From the NCBI GenBank assembly GCA_963920525.1, contig OY986439.1:36435819-36499818 (forward strand): a stretch of DNA of 64,000 bases, in the 5' to 3' direction. The stretch's first letter is position 1; each line of letters opens with the position of its first letter. Shown in pieces: positions 41,365 through 54,000 of this stretch. The notes beneath the pieces were generated by a model that saw nothing but the letters and a program-made list of their open reading frames with translations, had not been told where the DNA came from and did no database searches. The position numbers were made by a program, and so were the translations under genes. Source of the stretch: Dichetophora obliterata. Lineage: Eukaryota; Arthropoda; Insecta; Diptera; Sciomyzidae.

Positions 41365-42234
41365 TATTTTTAATACTTTCTGTATTGTAAATACTGGCCC
41401 CCTTGTCTACGGGCCTGGACGACACCAAACCGTTTGGCGTAATACTTGAAGAGTTTGAAAGAGCTGCTAGTTATCTATATTAACGTTTCTTTTTTTAATG
41501 TTTCTTTTTTATTTTGATTAATTTAAGAATATATTAAATTTTTTTATGAAATAAATATTCTCTGTTATAAGATTCTTAGTCTATCTAAATAATATTGTGT
41601 GAATAACAATATTTTATCTTCAAGTTTTACGATCACGTGCTTAGCACATTATAAATGATAACACTAATATAGTTTTATTTGGTTGTTAAATCATTTCATT
41701 GATCGTTATAATGATAAAGAGTCTGAAAACTAAAACAGTTACTCAAACATGAAAATCAAGAAGAAAAAAAAACAAACGCACAGCCATTAAAATAAACCAT
41801 AAATATACTTGTAAATCTGTCATATGAGAAATTTATATAAAGTCTTGAAGTGCCCCCGAATATTTTGTTGACACGATCAGTTTGCATGATACGCTTTGCA
41901 ATAATGAGTGATGTGATTTGGCTGGATTTCGAGTAGATTTTGACTTTTTGAGTAGATTTTCTTAGCCCTAAAATGGCAAGAGGAATTTCGGTTTTTTGGC
42001 AGGATTTTTCATTGTGTTAAAAAAAAACTCCTTTAAAACAAGGACTTTTCTTTGCTTTGCTAAAGAAAGAAATTATAAAATATATTTAAATTTAAATAAA
42101 AATTAAGCTACTAGGAAAGTTATCTAAAAAAGTTATTTATTCATGGTTTCTTTAATTCTCTATGGTCTCTTATTTGAATAAAAACACAAATTTATAATCA
42201 GTTTTTATAAAAAAAGTTATTGTTGAGACGTATC
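41365..42234. other. AT-rich sequence, no gene supported
   Basis: TCGAGTAGATTTTGACTTTTTGAG with GAGTAGATTTTCT shows a small internal repeat near 41928. Nothing else. Confidence 0.5.
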
Positions 42235-42500
42235 ACAACGTTCTATTAAACCTGCGCTTGATACACTTTCGCCGAAGTTTTCACTCCTTTTTCGCAAAAA
42301 TGAAGCCTGGTGACCACATTACGGACGTCGGATGATGTCCTTGTTGAACTCTCAGAGCAAGTTCAGATGCTTGTCGTGATGACTCTATCGTTCTGTTTGT
42401 TGAACGATTCTTCTATGGTAAACATTTTCGAGTCGGTAAACACAATTCGTCTTTGAACATTTTTCGCGCACTGGCGACGCACAGTGCAACGAGTGCGGCC
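42235..42500 (-). pseudogene. Tc1/mariner transposase core fragment
   Basis: The minus strand reads RHQCAKNVQRRIVFTDSKMF, TIEESFNKQNDRV and, after frameshifts, RNVVTRLHFCEKGVKTSAKVYQ. Between them a shifted frame shows VQQGHHPTSVM. FTD-x-K-x-FTIEE-x-FNxQNDRV with HFCEKGVKTSAKVYQ is a well-known insect Tc1/mariner subgroup; the first catalytic Asp is present. No ends were found. Confidence 0.75.
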
Positions 42501-42836
42501 ATAATTCAAAGTTTTTTTTAAAAATGCAGAAAAAAGTCTACACGCTGAGAGAGATTACACTTGAATTAAGTGTAATTCAAAATATTTTTCAAAAATTTGT
42601 ATTTTTGTAGACACACGACACCATGAAAGTTGGTATTTCCAAAGTTAACTTATTCTAGTAAAAGATGCATACATTACATATGCAGACTTTTTAGAATTTA
42701 CTTAATTAATTATTAATTAGGTATGTACAAAAGGTATAGGAACAGAAAAATATGGAATTGTGTCTATCTGGAAAAAGATTTTTTTGTTGTTTTTTATGTA
42801 CCGTTATCGCTATATCGGTACTTTTACACGGAAAGA

Positions 42837-43927
42837 AAAAAATCAAGCATTCTATGCTTGAATCAAGCCAAATGCCTATCAGTTTGCACCCAAGCATTAA
42901 TTGCTCAATTCAAGCATTAATTTGCTAGAATTGAGCAAATTAAAAACACATGATATTAAGAAAAAAATACTCAATCAATTAATTTTTAAACATTTGCTTA
43001 AAACTCTAGAATATTTTTTCTGCATTCGAGTCTAAAATTTACTTGAAGTGAGAAAAGTGTGTTTGAGTCAAGTAAACAATTTGCTGAAAACTAAAATAAT
43101 TTGCTTGATTTTAGAAATGTATTTTCCTTGAATTGAGAGCAATTTGCTTGATCCAAGTAAACAGTTTGCTGAAAACTAGCATAATTTGCTTGATTTGAGA
43201 AATTTATTTGCCTTGAATTGAGACCAATTTGCTTGATTCAAGTAAACATTTTACTGGAAACTAGAATAATTGACTTAATTTGAGAAATTTATTTTCCTTG
43301 AATTGAAAACAATTTGCTTGATTCAAGGAAACTAGTTTCTTAATACTAAAATGTTTTGCTTGAGATTAGAAACGCAATTTTCTTACTAAGAGCAGAATAT
43401 GCTTGATCCAAGTAAGCCATTTGCTAAAAACGAAAATAATTTGCTCAATTTTAAAAATAAAGAACAATTTGCTTCATCCAAAAAACAATTTTCTCGATAT
43501 AAGAATGCTTTGATTTTTCTTTTAAAGAAAAGTATTTGCTTAATCCATGTTATTAGTTCTGATATAGTTCTGATATATATGAAATAGTTCATGCACTGTC
43601 TATCGTAACCCATTCGAGGGTTAAATTGAGTCTGTTTTTATTTTTTCTAACGTGCAATATTACTTTAATACAATACTTTTTTAAATAACTTACTCTACGT
43701 TTGATTATATTAAGAAAATATATTGTTGATTTAAGTCTTGTTCCACGATCAAGTATTTTAGGCTTGTTTCAAGCAATAGTTTATTTTACTCAATTTTAGC
43801 AATAAATTTTTATTATAATTATTTTTTCTTAATTTAATGCTTGATTTAAGCAAATGAGACTTAATTTTAAATTTTCTTGATTCAAGCAAAATATTTACTT
43901 AATATAGGAATATTATTTGCCTCCGTG
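42837..43927. mobile_element. TA-flanked repeat-filled element (CACGGA ends)
   Basis: The left end TA|CACGGAAAGAAAAAA and inverted right end TA|CACGGAGGCAAATAA form a weak TIR pair with TA on both sides. The interior is dominated by an 85-bp tandem repeat. The short TIR makes this moderate. Confidence 0.5.
42985..43560. repeat. 85-bp minisatellite
   Basis: Units AAGTAAACA-TTTGCTGAAAACTA...TTGCTTGAT...CCTTGAATTGAGA-CAATTTGCTTGATTC recur about six times with a period of 84-85 bp and 10-25% divergence. The GCTTGATTCAAGTAAA core is partly self-complementary. Confidence 0.85.
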
Positions 43928-43929
43928 TA

Positions 43930-44347
43930 TAAAGTGGTCTCCGACAAATAAAATACCTAAAATTAATAAAACCATAATGAAAATATAAACAAAATTGCTA
44001 TATTTCATGCTAGGAAGTATTTTTATTTTTAAATATGAAAATAGGAAAAAAATTTTGGTCTTTTCCTGGTGTTTTAAATAAATATTTTCTAACATGGTTA
44101 CGCTCAGAAATATTTCAAGAATCCAATATGAGCAAAATTTTCTTTGGCACCAATTCTAATGACCGAGATTTTAAACCTTATATTGGTTTTTTTGAAAAAG
44201 TTGAAAAAGTGCATTCTAGTATACATTTCTCAAAAACAAGAATGTTCATATGCGAAAAATATGGAAATTATTAGTTCGCCAAATTTGAGAAAAACATTAA
44301 CACTATAATCAGTACCACCAAAATTAAGACAATCAGATTACAATCAA
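43930..44347. other. AT-rich flank, no gene
   Basis: No frame with a domain and no repeat boundary was seen before the LINE duplication. Confidence 0.5.
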
Positions 44348-44361
44348 AAGTTCTACCCTAT

Positions 44362-46856
44362 ATAATAAGTCGGGGATTTGCCGAAGCAGACCACAGTGGG
44401 TCCCTTTTCGTCCCCTATTGGACAAAGGCTGCTACTGCTCGAATCACTCATACGTGAGCATGCTCCTTGTATAAGCAGCCTTTGTCACCTCAAGCATATC
44501 CTTGTAGGTCAGTTGAGCAATCTCGACTTCGCCAACAAATGGACGTCCCAGAGTGGTCAATCTTATGCTTGCCAGCGCCGGACACTGGCACAAAATGTGT
44601 GCTGCTGTTTCCGGCTCCTCTAGGCATAACCTACACGCATTGTCTTTCTTGGTCAGAGTCATCTTCCTGAGATGGTACATGAAGGGGCTGTGTCCTGTGA
44701 CCAGTGCAGTAAGCCAGCTTAAAGTCCTTCGATTGTATCGGATAACTTTTGCTGCCTCACTACGAGACCACTTCACAGCCGCCTTTGATTGCCTGCAATT
44801 AACAGCTTCTTCTCACCTTGTACGGTGTTCGGAGTCCGTCCATTGTTTAATAAGGCCTGCCACCATGTTGTCGCCTATAGCGATACGTAGTTCTGGTCCA
44901 CAGAATTCTTCTGCTGATCCTTTTCTTGCTAAAGAATCAGCATTCTCATTCTGTTCTATGCCAGAGTGTCCTCTTACCCACATACATAAGTGTGAGCTCA
45001 TTTGTCTGGGCGCACCTATTGAGCTTTGTAAGACATTCTATGGCCAACCTGGAAGTGGTGTCTGTCCGTTGCATACACCTAATCACAGACTGATTGTCGA
45101 GAGCAATGACAATTTTCTTGCCATTGATCCGGCCATCTATCAGGTGGTCCAGAGCATGCACTACGCCAAGCATTTCCGCCTGGTATACAGACACAAACCT
45201 CCCTAACCTCAGTACACAGGATAGGCTTAACTCTTCTGAGTAAACGCCTGCCCCGGCTCTGCCATTCATCAGAGAGCCGTCTGTGAATATACTGATATCG
45301 TTACCAGCGATTTCTTCACAAACGGCTCCATCTGTTATAAGAGTTTTATAACATTTTTCTATTATTCTTACTCTCTGCCTTCCGTCCATAGGCATACAGG
45401 CCTCCCTGTCATCTCTCTGTGCAATATCAAGAATGCGCATATGACCATGCAGGGCCGTTGTCCAATGCCACGTGACATCCTGAGGGCTGACAGCGCCGCT
45501 GTTTTCTTTATTTCTAAATTCAACGGCAGCATACCTAACAGAATCTCCATTGCGCTTGTTGGAGTGGTGCGTTTTGCACCTGTTATTTCAACACACGCCA
45601 GCCGTTGGACTCTGTCCAGTCTCTTCTTAATAGTTTTCTGGCTGACTTTTGTCCACCAAATCACCGAAGCATACGTGATGGGTCTACCGAACCATCATAG
45701 TGTAGACCCATTTCATAGCCTCTGGGCTTAGCCCTCATTTGAGACCACAAACGCGTCTACACTGAAGCAGAACCATCTTAGCTTTTTAAATCCTATCTTC
45801 TACATGCTCGTTCCAGTTCAGTTTGCTATCGAGGGTTACCTCTAGATATTTAATCTTCGTGGACATGTTGATTTCAGCTCCAAAAAGTCTGAGTAGTTTT
45901 CTCCTCAAGCCTACCCTCTTTCTAGTAAAGAGAATATTGTCTGATTTGCCTGCGTTTACGGTAAAGCCTTGTTCTCGACACCACTCCTCCACCATTCGGA
46001 GTGCTCTCTTCAAGATGTCAAAAATGGTGTCAATGACCTTACCGCGGACCACATACGCAATGTCATCTTCTTACCCTATGCCCGATGTGTGTAGGCCCGA
46101 TTCATCCAGTCTAACCAGTAGTGAGTCAACAGTTATGTTCACAGAGTTGGCGATAACACCCCACCCTGAGGACATCCTCTACTTATTCTACCTCTAGTCT
46201 TGACTCTACCATTCTGCATGTTGACAGCCCTGTGCTTGAGCATATTGTCTACCCAATTTGCTATCATTGGGCTAACATTGCGCTCTGTCAGGGCTTGCCG
46301 CAGCCTCCCAAAGCATATTTTGTCGAAAGCACCCTCGATGTCCATAAATGTGGCCATCGCAATGCCTCCTGAAAATAACTCCTTTTCAGTCACTGTAACC
46401 AATTCGTGAAGAGCACTCTCCGTGGACCTACCTGCACTATACGCTTGTTGGCATCTACTCAGAGGATTTTGCATCAGCAAAGGGCTCTCAAGACAGTCAG
46501 CCATCACTCTTTCCATCATTTTCAAGAGGAAAGATGTCAAGCTGATCGTTCTGAACGAATTCGCCTCCGCATAATCCTTTTTTCCGGGCTTCGGAAGAAA
46601 GACAACTTTTGCCTCTCTCCAGACTCTCGGAACGTACCCAGTCGCTAGGCAAGAAACGAATATACCCCACAGCCTAGGTACAATGAGATCTTCCCCCATT
46701 GCGTCATAGCCGGAAATATACCGTCCATCCCTGATGTTTTGTACGGAACAAATGAGCGTATAGCACTCCGCACCCCGTCCATAGTGATCATTCTTTTGGC
46801 TTCAAGTCTGTCAACCCTGTGCATTCCTTTCTTCAAGGATGCCCACGGGTCATCAT
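44362..46856 (-). mobile_element. 5'-truncated non-LTR retrotransposon with RNase H
   Basis: The target duplication AAGTTCTACCCTAT (44348-44361) recurs with one mismatch at 46857-46870. The coding strand is minus: RT, then RNase H, then a Cys/His C-terminus. The RNase H domain places it with the I/R1/LOA groups of LINEs. The endonuclease and 5' half are absent. Confidence 0.88.
44444..46850 (-). pseudogene. LINE ORF2: reverse transcriptase, RNase H and CCHC, broken
   Basis: From the 5' side the frame begins near PWASLKKGMHRVDRLEAKR. RT fingers and palm follow: YVPRVWREAKVVFLPKPGKK, FRTISLTSFLLKMMER, MATFMDIEGAFDKI (first catalytic Asp), RGCPQGGVLSPTL; the YxDD box survives only as EDDIAYVV after a stop near 46070. 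Thumb and connection lie at 45370-45790. RNase H follows: ISIFTDGSLMNGRAGAGVYS, AEMLGVVHALDHL, ALDNQSVIRCM, then after a frameshift WVRGHSGIEQNENADSLARK. The tail has C-x2-C-x8-H-x4-C (CRLCLEEPETAAHILCQC). About eight breaks make it inactive. In life it copies its RNA at the nicked target. Confidence 0.9.
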
Positions 46857-46935
46857 AAGTTCTACACTATCACGAGTGTACTTGTAGATTTAGTTCTACC
46901 CTATCTCGTGTGTACTTTTAGATTCGAATATCCTT
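46857..46935. repeat. Short tandem duplication at the LINE 5' junction
   Basis: AGTTCTACACTATCACGAGT...GTACTTGTAGATTT is followed by AGTTCTACCCTATCTCGTGT...GTACTTTTAGATTC, a unit of about 37 bp repeated twice. The LINE target duplication lies in the first unit. Confidence 0.7.
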
Positions 46936-47368
46936 CTCACAGGACACTGTGGGTAAAAATCGAGAGTAGCATCGTGTTTCGCTAGATATTGTTATTTAAA
47001 GTCTTTATTTACTTCTGTTTTTACTTTCTGCATCTGATCGTTATTTTTTACTGTTTTTTTCAAAAACAAGTTTGTCCATGTGGGAGAGGAAGATATTTTT
47101 TTTTTGCAACAAATTTTTTTGGGTGATCTTGACAACGTAATGCAACGATACGATCTAAATTTTTGAATATGGCCTAATAGACAAAGATAGATTTTCCAAA
47201 ATATTTGAAAAGAAGAAATTTTTTGTTTAAAAATATGTATTTTATTATATATAAAAAAAGATATAAATAATGGATAAAATAAGTTTTAGTTTGCTAAGTT
47301 ACTAATAAAAGCACTATAACATTTACAACAAGTGTTTTACAGTTTCTGTACTGCTTTTCGCTCCGGAG

Positions 47369-47640
47369 TTATTTCATTTTAACAGGGATGGACGGAGAGA
47401 AAGAATCTAGTTTACTGTATACTATATCTGAGTATGTAATTACTGGTAAGACAAGTTGCTTCACCAGCATACGCCTTAGATCAAGAGGACAAACACTAGC
47501 AGACATTCTTAAATTACGTAGGATATAATAAACTTTCTGGACAACACTGTTTACGTGATCAACACAGGAAAGGGAAGAATTTATACAGTAACCAAGATTC
47601 ACAATTTTTGATACTACATTGGTTAAGTAACTGGGAACCT
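47369..47640 (-). pseudogene. LINE reverse-transcriptase thumb fragment
   Basis: The minus strand reads VSKIVNLGYCINSSLSCVDH, VNSVVQKVYYILRNL, and RRMLVKQLVLPVITYSDIVY followed by SKLDS. LG-x-x-I-D/N-x-x-L-x-x-x-DH...V-x-K-V-x-x-x-LR-L...L-V-x-x-L-x-x-P-x-x-x-Y-x-D-x-V-Y is the RT palm-thumb transition of insect LINEs lacking RNase H. It is a different group from the neighbouring element and is cut at both ends. Confidence 0.75.
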
Positions 47641-49411
47641 AAGGAGGATATGCCACTCAAAAGCCTAAAACCAAACTTTCAAATCATTCCGTGCCCTCAA
47701 TCCCGAATAAGAGATTTATCTCCGTTTAACTATGCCATTCGAAAAACTGTGCGGCGCGAGTATATTGCAGTATTGCAGTAATTGCAGTATTGCATGTAAA
47801 TTTTCAGACGATATTTCAGATGATTATAAGTTAAGAACTACGAATAGCACGAACATGAAATTTGGCGAATTGATTCTTCGGGCTGTCATGAACCTCCTCA
47901 TATAAGATTTATTCCAATAACACGCATGGCTCTAATTAATTCGTAAATTCCGGTTTGCAATTCGTCGTTCAGTCAACCTTGTTTTTTCTAATTCCCAGTA
48001 TAAACCCTAGTGAAAATCTTTATAAGAAATAAGGAACGATTCTTTAGAACAAAATTATATTAATTTAAGCTCAGAAAATCCAATGAAGTCCTTGGACTTT
48101 CGATGTAACCAATATTGTTCTGAAAATCGATCGACAACTCGATTCCACTTAATATGCAGAGTAACGTAGAATAGCCCATATGTTCTCAGGAAAACATTTG
48201 GGACAAACTAGTGAACGGCAACCGTAATCTTGTATTTTCAAATTACGGATAATAAGATACCTTTCTGTAACCTCGCCAATATTTTTATTTGACGTTATCT
48301 GTATATGTAGGTCAAATGCGTGTTTCTATACTTTTTTTTATAAATTTTCTGGAATTTTATCAATTTATTGCCTTTACATTGCCATCTAATCTTTGACTAC
48401 AATAGAATCAATGTATAAATTTTTTTAAGAAACTCATAAAATTGGGCCTATTGTACATTTTATTGGTTTCTAAAGTAATACTATTATTATTATCTTTACC
48501 AACGACTTATAATAACTACTAATAAATTAATCTAACACGTGTCTTCTGAATTTTTTGTGATATTCTTGGACACTGGATATGCTGCTTAATCTAGATTCTG
48601 GACTGCCATGGGCCTGAAATGAAATAAATTTTTGCTATGAAATGAAAATGCAAGTTGAATAAATTTCTACCGTATCTACTTTAATATATGTTTTATGTAC
48701 GCAAATAGCTTTCGCAAAACAAGTGTTGTATATCATTAATAACATATTAGTACAAATTGTAAGTGCGTTTTATTTTTATACAATGAAGTAAGTATAGCGC
48801 CTTTATGTTTAACTTAACAACACATAACAGCCGCTGCAAAAGTTCAAAACGTAAGAGACGTAGAATATATTTTTATATGCAGAGCTTTTTCCATTTTGCA
48901 CTGGGTCACATCACATTATTACGGCACAAGTTATAAAATTGAAGATCAACGCAAAGCTCCTTTATTTTCTATCATGGGACCCAAATGCGTTTCAGACACT
49001 TAATAAATGTGTATTTGTATTGTCAATCAAAGCCACATTAATACATGTGCCGATAAGGAAATTGATTTTATTCTATGGATCAAGGCAGAGACCCTGTGAT
49101 CCATATCTACATTTTTTTTTAATTAATCAATTAAAAAATATGAATTTGCATTCTTTTGCTCTTTTAACTGGCGTAAACTTATTATGATAAGATTTGCATT
49201 TTGTACTGGCAGACTATGTTAAGTAAATTATTTCCACACAATTAATTTTATGATAATTTGAATTTGTTTCCGTTAATGTACTTGAGAGAAAAAAAAAACA
49301 ACTTTATTCTATCGAAAAAGTTAAGCAATTGTTTGTGCTTATTGTACACTACTTTATTATAATGAAATTTGCAGTTTTAACTGGAAAATTGCCTTTTCCA
49401 ACCTGGGGAAA
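47641..49411. other. AT-rich sequence, no gene supported
   Basis: The frame at 48939-49187 has no domain. 47690-48200 has fewer A/T runs and could be old coding DNA, but I could not assemble a protein. Confidence 0.4.
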
Positions 49412-49910
49412 AAATTTTTTAGCTAAGGCCAAACAGCGGCCGAACAAGGGCTTATTTTAAATATTTTTCTTGGCCATACAAAAGTCATACTAGGGTCGTT
49501 TACATGACTTTTTGCTCAAACAGCGGAAGTACAGAGGCCATTTTGAAATAATCTCGGCTGCACAACGGGAGTACAGGAGGCGTACAATGAGAATTTGAGC
49601 AATGAGCAATTTTTTTAAACTAACTTAAAAAAAAATTCTTTTGCGCCACACACAAGTGGCGATACTATCATAATCAGCATCGCCGAGTGAGGCTTGTTTT
49701 TGTTGCTTCGCATGCATTTGGTTGCTAATTTGGATGCATAGAACGGGCGTACAGCGGCCATAAAAATTAATTTGGACCTTGTACGACCGTTGTTCGACTC
49801 AACTTTCGACCACTTAGCTTTTTAGATTATTTTTAGGCCATGTTCGATCCTTGTACGGCCGTGCGTTCTTGTTCAACCACTGTTTGCCCGTACATATTTG
49901 TACTTGGACA
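49412..49910. repeat. GGCCGTACAAGG-rich repeat, copy 2
   Basis: It starts TTTTTTAGCTAAGGCCAAAC like copy 1 (33825) and contains repeated GGCGTACA, GGCCGTAC and AACAGCGG motifs in both orientations. It ends near TGTTTGCCCGTACATATTTG. The central 49600-49740 block is absent from copy 1. Confidence 0.65.
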
Positions 49911-49994
49911 AAGAAACTCTTAAGTCATTGATCTAGTTTTCAATCTATTTTTGAATAGCTATAGCAGTATATAGTATATATATTAAAAAGTAGG

Positions 49995-50513
49995 TAAATT
50001 TTCAACTTCTGAAAAGACAAAGACAAAGCGCTGAGACGCGGGAACTTCATTTTTGGTCGTAGAATTTAGTGGAATACTCAGTTTTTCCCCTAAAACTTTT
50101 TATTGTCATCTCAAAAATACCTCAAACGTGAAAATAGCCTATGCATCTATGATGAGCAATTTCGCTTAACTTTCCTTTTTGACCAAATTTTCTTTATTTT
50201 TTGACCAAATTGAAATGTAAAAACTTTAAAAAAATCGCAAAATTTTTTTTAATGAATTTTGTGTTTTTTTGCATGAGCGTTTCAATTCTGAAAGTTTTAA
50301 CAAAATTGGAAGTGGTCAAAATTTTTGGTCTCAAAAAAAAAAATTAAACATAAAGCTAAAGATGTGTCTAAAAGTGAGTAAATTTCAATCGCAAATATCT
50401 CGAGAGTTTGACCTGATTGGGAAAAACTGGGTATTCCTCAAAATTCTATGACCAAAAATTAAGTTTAGGTTGTCTCGACGTTTTTGTGTGTCTTTTTGAC
50501 GTTCCTACAGTGT
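49995..50513. mobile_element. CACTGTAGG-family MITE, copy 2
   Basis: Inverted arms of about 95 bp run from AAAGACAAAGACAAAGCGC to AGTTTTTCCCC on the left and, inverted, from CACTGTAGGAACGTCAAAAA to CAGTTTTTCCCAATC on the right. It is collinear with 23337-23917. Confidence 0.72.
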
Positions 50514-51082
50514 TATTTTTAATACATTTTGAAAATTTTTTCAGCAATGGTCAAATAGAATTTATGCAACTTACGACATTATAATAGTAAATAGAAAAGT
50601 GTTTAAAGCAGCTATTTTTCTCTCAAATTATTGACTTTTTATATGAAGCACTGCATTATTTAACAATTTTAGTTTAACTACTTAGGAAAATGCTCTAAAT
50701 ATCTCTAAATATCAAAGTTCGTATAGAAGGAAGCTCTTTAGAAATAAAGGTTTTTAGTTCTATACCAAGACTGTTCTTTTGGTCGCCCAGGGACAGAGAG
50801 CTTTCACACGCATTTGTTGACACACAAATTAAAAGCTTTCAGTAGCTATCCAGAATTTAAGCAGGCGGGTTGCGGTTGCTCGCTGTTAAAAGTGTTCTTG
50901 TTTTTACGTAAATTATGCACTTAAAAAAAGAGATACAAACTGAACACAGATGAAAGGTTAGAAATGCCTTTCTAATGAAAAATATCAAAGCTATTTTTTA
51001 ATTTTATTTTTCAAGCATATGGGCACTTCCACAGAAAACCAAAAAATTAAAACATATTAAAAAATTATTATTTGATGATATT
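50514..51082. other. AT-rich flank, no gene
   Basis: No supported feature. The stretch 50750-50900 is slightly GC-richer (GGTCGCCCAGGGACAGAG) without an open frame. Confidence 0.5.
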
Positions 51083-51094
51083 ATCTAAGAGAAA

Positions 51095-54000
51095 CCTGGG
51101 GAATCTGGGGGCGATGTAACAATGTAACATGTCTGACTGTCTCAACCTGGCGAGGCCAGCATAATCTTTGTGAAATCGCCTCAAGTCGACTCAAACCTCC
51201 ACGTGGTGTTTCCTATGCAACGTCAAAACTGAACCGTTAGTTTGGCGGCTTATCTGAGCGGCGGGCCTCCCTAGGCTTAAAATAGGTTGTGCGTCGGATT
51301 TGAAGCCCACCCGTAAAAACCCATTTCAATGAATGCAAATAAGAATAGAAAAAAAAAATGATCCCCAAATCTGATGATGACTTCCGCAAACGAAAAACCG
51401 ATAATGATTTACGGATATGCACCTGGAATGTCTGAACCCTTAATTGGGAAGGTTCCTCTATCCAACTGACTGATGTCTTGGAAATATACAAAGCTGATTT
51501 CACTGCTATTCAAGAAATGCGATGGAAGGGACAGGGTTGCATTCGGCATGCACCCTGTGATATCTACTACAGTGGCCATGCGGAGAAGCACGAGTTTGGA
51601 TGCGGATTTGTAGTTGGCAAGAGACTACGGCCCCACGTCCTGCGATTCACAGCTGTGAACGAACGACTTGCCATAATCCGCATCAAGGTTAAATTTTTCA
51701 ATATAAGCCTAATATGTGCGCACGCTCTGACAGAAGACAAGGACGACGAGATCAAGGAAATTTTCTACGAGCGCCTTGAAAATGCTTACGAGCGCTGCCC
51801 CCGTCACGACGTAAAAATCGTGCTTGGTGACTTCAACGCTAAGGTGAGCAAGGAAAATATTTTTGGTCTAACAGTCGGAAAGTTCAGCCTCCACGACAAC
51901 ACCTCCGGTCGTAAGTAGCACTAGATTCAAGCATCTCAATATTCATAAAGCCACCTGGATGCCCCCTGATAAAAGAACATAAATCAAATTGATCACGTTT
52001 TGATCGACGGAAGGCACTCTTCGAGTATGTTGGATGTTCGCACGATCCGTGGTGCAAACATTGACTCGGATCACTATCTTGTTGCAGCCAAGATTCGTAC
52101 ACGTCTGTGCGCAGCTAAGAATACACGCAACCCTACACAGAGAAAGCTAGACGTCGACAAGCTGCTATCGAAACAGACAGCCGATGCTTTCGCCACTCGA
52201 CTCTCACTCCTGCTTCAAAGCACTCCTCCAATCTATGATATATGCGGGTAGTGGACACACATTTCCAACTCCATGCGTGCGGCTGCTGAAGAGGTGATTG
52301 GCTACCACCGCCCTCACCGAAACCAGTGGTACGACCAGGAGTGTCGTGAAGCCACTGCAGACAAAGACGCCGCCTACAAAGCCACCCTGCAGTCGGTTGT
52401 AACGCGCGCTGCTAAGGAGCGACACAAAGAAAAAAGGAGGAATAGAGACGTATTTTCAGGCGGAAAAAAAGAGAGGCAGAAAAGCGCGAGTAGGAGCAGA
52501 TTGAGATGTATAGGGACAGAAATGAGGCCCTAAGGAAGGAGGAAATTAGACGCCTTGCCGATGGTTTTCCGCCGATGGGGCCTCTTCCTGCAAGGATGAT
52601 AACGGGAATCTAGTGACAGATGTCCAGAGTACACTGATGTTATGGAGGGAACACTTCTCTAAGCTTCTAAATGGTGACGCTGATAACAATCCCGCCAATC
52701 GAGATGATATTCCGGAAACCCCAATTACGGATGACAGCGTTGAGGTTCCGCTGCCCGACTATGAAGAAGTTTTGACAGCTATAGCTCGACTTAAAAATAC
52801 CAATGCCGTGGCAGCTGATGGCTTACTTGCTGAGCTGTTTAAGAATGGAGGCGAAGTTGTACTAAAATGCATTCACGAGCACCTATGCAGAATATGGTCG
52901 GAAGAATGCATTCCGAACGATTGGAATCTCAGTGTGATCTGCCCAATCCACAAGAAAGGCGATCCCACTACCTGTGCCAATTACCGTTGGATAAGCCTTC
53001 TTAATATCGCATATAAGGTTCTGTCGCGCATTTTATGTGAAAGATTGAAGCCCATTGTAAACAAACTGATCGGACCTTATCAGTGTGGCTTCAGACCTGG
53101 AAAGTCCACCATCGACCAGATTTTCACGCTACGTCAAATCTTAGAGAGGACTCAAGAAAAACAAGTTGACATCCACCATCTTTTTGTCGACTACAAAGCT
53201 GCCTTCAAGAACCCAACAAAGAAGCACCTGTACTCCACCATGTCTGATTTTGGTATTCCTGCAAAAATAATACGACTTTGCAGGATGACACTAGGATGAC
53301 ACCAGTAGCGCAGTTAAAATCGGGAAGGACCTCTCCCCACCGTTTGTTACCAAACGAGGTCTCAGACAAGGTGATTCCTTATCGTGCGACTTTTTCAACC
53401 TAATGATGGAAAGGATCATCCGAGTTGCTGATCTGAGACGTAGTGGCACAATATTCTGAGGCGCGAAGTCAGTGCAGCATTTTCCAGATTAGAAAGAGAG
53501 TCTAGTCGAATGGGTCTGGCAGTGAATGCAGATAAGACGAAATACTTGGTGTCAACAAACAAACAGTCCCAGAGTCTTGGAACCCACGTTGCAGTTGACA
53601 ATACCTCCTTCGAGGTTGTGAAGGACTTCGTTTATCTGGGATCCAGCATTAACTCAACCAACGACATCAGCATTGAGATCAAACGAAGAATAACTCTTGC
53701 CAATAGGTGTTACTTTGGGCTCAGTAGGCAATTGAGAAGCAGAGCCCTCTCTCGACGAATGAAAATCACGCTCTATAAATCGCTCATCATGCCCGTCCTA
53801 CTTTACGCATCACAAACCTGGACGCTGAGCAGTTTAGATGAAAAGACTTTAGGAGCATTCGAGAGAAAGATTCTTCGTTAGATCTATGGACCAATCCAAC
53901 CAGCGTCAATGGCGAGTACCGAATACGGTGGAATGATGAACTGTATGAGCTGTTCGCTGACATCGACATAGTCCAGCGCATTAAAATCGAGCGGCTTCGC

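Noticed and set aside
44378..46648. Several long plus-strand frames, up to 217 codons
   Set aside because: They are antisense to the LINE RT/RNase H sequence, whose conserved motifs are all on the minus strand.
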